Shown: positions 6,639 to 7,694 of the stretch, one piece after another
How positions within the stretch are numbered: the stretch's first letter is position 1
How the letters are laid out: every line of letters begins with the position of its first letter
Source: JAADHY01 sp964428935
Lineage (GTDB): Bacteria > Planctomycetota > Planctomycetia > Planctomycetales > Planctomycetaceae
Direction: 5' to 3'
Length of the DNA stretch: 7,694 nt
NCBI GenBank assembly: GCA_964428935.1
Contig: CAYSAG010000250.1
Coordinates: 1 to 7,694, forward strand
Translations under genes and position numbers: made by a program
Notes under the pieces: generated by a model
Database searches by the model: none
What the model was told of the DNA's origin: nothing
Seen by the model: the letters and a program-made list of their open reading frames with translations, nothing else

Positions 6639-7301
6639 TCAACCTTCGACGACGCCCGGCCGCGACTCCTCGCCGTGTGACCGACGGCGGAACCACCACA
6701 CTTCGCCCTTCTGCAGCACCGCGCCCGACAGTCCGGCAACCGTGTCGTGGCGGGTGACGAGAAAGCGACTGAGCGACGGGACCGGCTCGGCCGACCAGCC
6801 CTCGCTGCGCCAAAGCCACTGCGAGCCGAACTGGCCGGCCAGACGGGCTCCCAGCACGACGTAGTGACACACGCTGGGGAAGGACAGGACCTGGCGGTCC
6901 ACCTCCGAGTCGACCGGCACAAAGACCGCCAGCACCGTTTTCGGACGAAAACGGGCCAGCGCGGTTGCGGCGTCCATCGCCAGCACGCGCGGACCGGGCC
7001 CGTGTTGGGCGGCCTCGGTGGGCCGGACGTCCGTCGGCACGACCTCCACACCCGCCTCGGTCAACGCGCGGGCCAGCTCGCCGTTGCCGGCGCAGACCTC
7101 AACCACCGGACCGCTGGTGTACCGACGCAAGAAGACTGCCAATTCCTGCACGAACTCGAGGTTCAGCGCGACGAACACCCCGCGCTGCTCGCACACCGAC
7201 AACCAACCTTCGGACTGCTCCGCCTTCAGCACGCAGTCCAGAACGTCGGCAAATCGGGGAAGCGTTTTCCAACGGGCGTTGTGTTCCACGGTTCGTCCCA
7301 C
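6639..7301 (-). CDS. Class I SAM-dependent methyltransferase-like protein
   Basis: A 220-residue protein whose middle looks like a Rossmann-fold methyltransferase. Motif I is VVEVCAGNGELARAL (66-80), a good match to the E/D-x-G-x-G nucleotide loop. The following strand VEVVPTD ends in acidic Asp91, expected to bind the ribose, and LAMDAATAL puts Asp110 near the adenine site. A strand around AVFVPVDSEVD (125-135) stands where the catalytic loop would be. The C-terminal third has no motif I can tie to a substrate, so it could be an inactive or atypical member. The start is a GTG at 7301 with no clear Shine-Dalgarno sequence; a second in-frame GTG at 7289 is a fair alternative. It converges on the transporter gene with a 108-base gap, and lies 104 bases downstream of the cupin gene on the same strand, possibly as one unit. 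Confidence 0.72.
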   Translation of the reverse strand: MGRTVEHNARWKTLPRFADVLDCVLKAEQSEGWLSVCEQRGVFVALNLEFVQELAVFLRRYTSGPVVEVCAGNGELARALTEAGVEVVPTDVRPTEAAQHGPGPRVLAMDAATALARFRPKTVLAVFVPVDSEVDRQVLSFPSVCHYVVLGARLAGQFGSQWLWRSEGWSAEPVPSLSRFLVTRHDTVAGLSGAVLQKGEVWWFRRRSHGEESRPGVVEG

Positions 7302-7405
7302 TCGAGCCGTTGCAGCCCGCGGCCGGCGGCTTGGCCTGGGCGACCGGCGGTCGAGGTGGTTGCCGTCCGAGTGGCCGCGTCCCTGCGGGCCCCAAGGCTT
7401 TCAGG

Positions 7406-7694
7406 TTAGTCGCCTTCTTCCGACGCGCCTGTGGTCAGTCGGTCGACCGACGCAGTCATGAACTCTTTGTGACGGTCACCCACCCAGTACCGCTCGCCAG
7501 CCAGGCACCAAATGAAGTGCAACTCCTCCTCCTGACTGAAGACCGGGTGGTAGTTGAGCACGGGAATGGTCGCGGCGTCCAGCGGCCCCACGCTGTAGAC
7601 GAACGTCTTGGTTTTCTCGTCCGCGTAGACTTCGATGGCTCCGTGGCCGCGAGTGAAAATGTAGACCTCCTCTTGGTCGGTGTGGTTGTGAGGT
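7406..7694 (-). CDS. C-terminal part of a cupin-fold protein
   Basis: Entering from the right edge on the minus strand, 95 codons run to a TAA at 7408-7406; the start lies outside the window. The fragment opens with HNHTDQEEVYIFTRG, an exact H-x-H-x4-E-x6-G cupin motif 1, with His2, His4 and Glu9 of the fragment as likely metal ligands. Motif 2 is recognisable but degenerate: IPVLNYH supplies the fourth ligand, His49, at the right spacing, with Leu where Gly is usual and Ser instead of the final Asn. Single-domain cupins cover dioxygenases, isomerases, sugar-binding and regulatory proteins, so no reaction is assigned. The C-terminal ~40 residues (ERYWVGDRHKEFM and on) extend beyond the barrel. 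The gene precedes the methyltransferase-like gene on the same strand by 104 bases, with a short palindromic hairpin CGACC/GGTCG (7341-7353) between them. Confidence 0.8.
   Translation of the reverse strand, partial: PHNHTDQEEVYIFTRGHGAIEVYADEKTKTFVYSVGPLDAATIPVLNYHPVFSQEEELHFIWCLAGERYWVGDRHKEFMTASVDRLTTGASEEGD

Noticed and set aside
1..7694. CRISPR arrays, tRNA or rRNA genes, insertion sequences and attachment sites
   Set aside because: I saw no regularly spaced direct repeats, no tRNA cloverleaf or rRNA sequence I recognise, no transposase or integrase, and no terminal inverted repeats.

Overview
This window looks like ordinary chromosomal DNA from a GC-rich bacterium, most likely a planctomycete or close relative. 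The reasons are an exported arylsulfatase of the type abundant in Planctomycetota, an LL-diaminopimelate aminotransferase (DapL), an apparent planctomycete-style metal P-type ATPase N-terminus, mostly weak Shine-Dalgarno sequences and loose gene packing. The taxonomic call is inference from gene content; there is no rRNA to confirm it.

Layout, left to right. (1) Minus strand, off the left edge: N-terminus of a membrane protein, probably a heavy-metal P-type ATPase (1-272). (2) A non-coding stretch (273-811) holding a good intrinsic terminator (670-707, minus) for the next gene. (3) Minus strand: a typical 2-Cys peroxiredoxin (812-1405) with a strong ribosome binding site. (4) A 631-base divergent region (1406-2036) with an AT-rich, palindrome-containing patch that may be the peroxiredoxin promoter. 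(5) Plus strand: a secreted type I arylsulfatase (2037-3730). It carries a one-base frameshift near its C-terminus and an unusual C-W-T-T-R active-site signature. (6) A 391-base gap with hairpins. (7) Plus strand: dapL (4122-5354), lysine and peptidoglycan precursor synthesis. (8) Plus strand: a ten-helix EamA/DMT-family transporter (5535-6530). (9) Converging from the right, minus strand: a class I SAM-methyltransferase-like protein (6639-7301) and, upstream of it, the C-terminal part of a cupin protein running off the right edge (7406-7694).

How the genes relate. No multi-gene system is evident. Peroxiredoxin and the putative metal ATPase share a strand but are separated by a terminator. 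DapL and the transporter may be co-transcribed across a 180-base gap, but nothing in the sequence ties the transporter to lysine or diaminopimelate. The cupin and methyltransferase genes could form a small minus-strand unit of unknown purpose. I found no convincing novel defence, mobile or biosynthetic system. The points most worth a second look are the frameshifted sulfatase, its non-canonical formylglycine motif, and the near absence of GATC together with a strong preference for ATT isoleucine codons in an otherwise GC-ending codon set.
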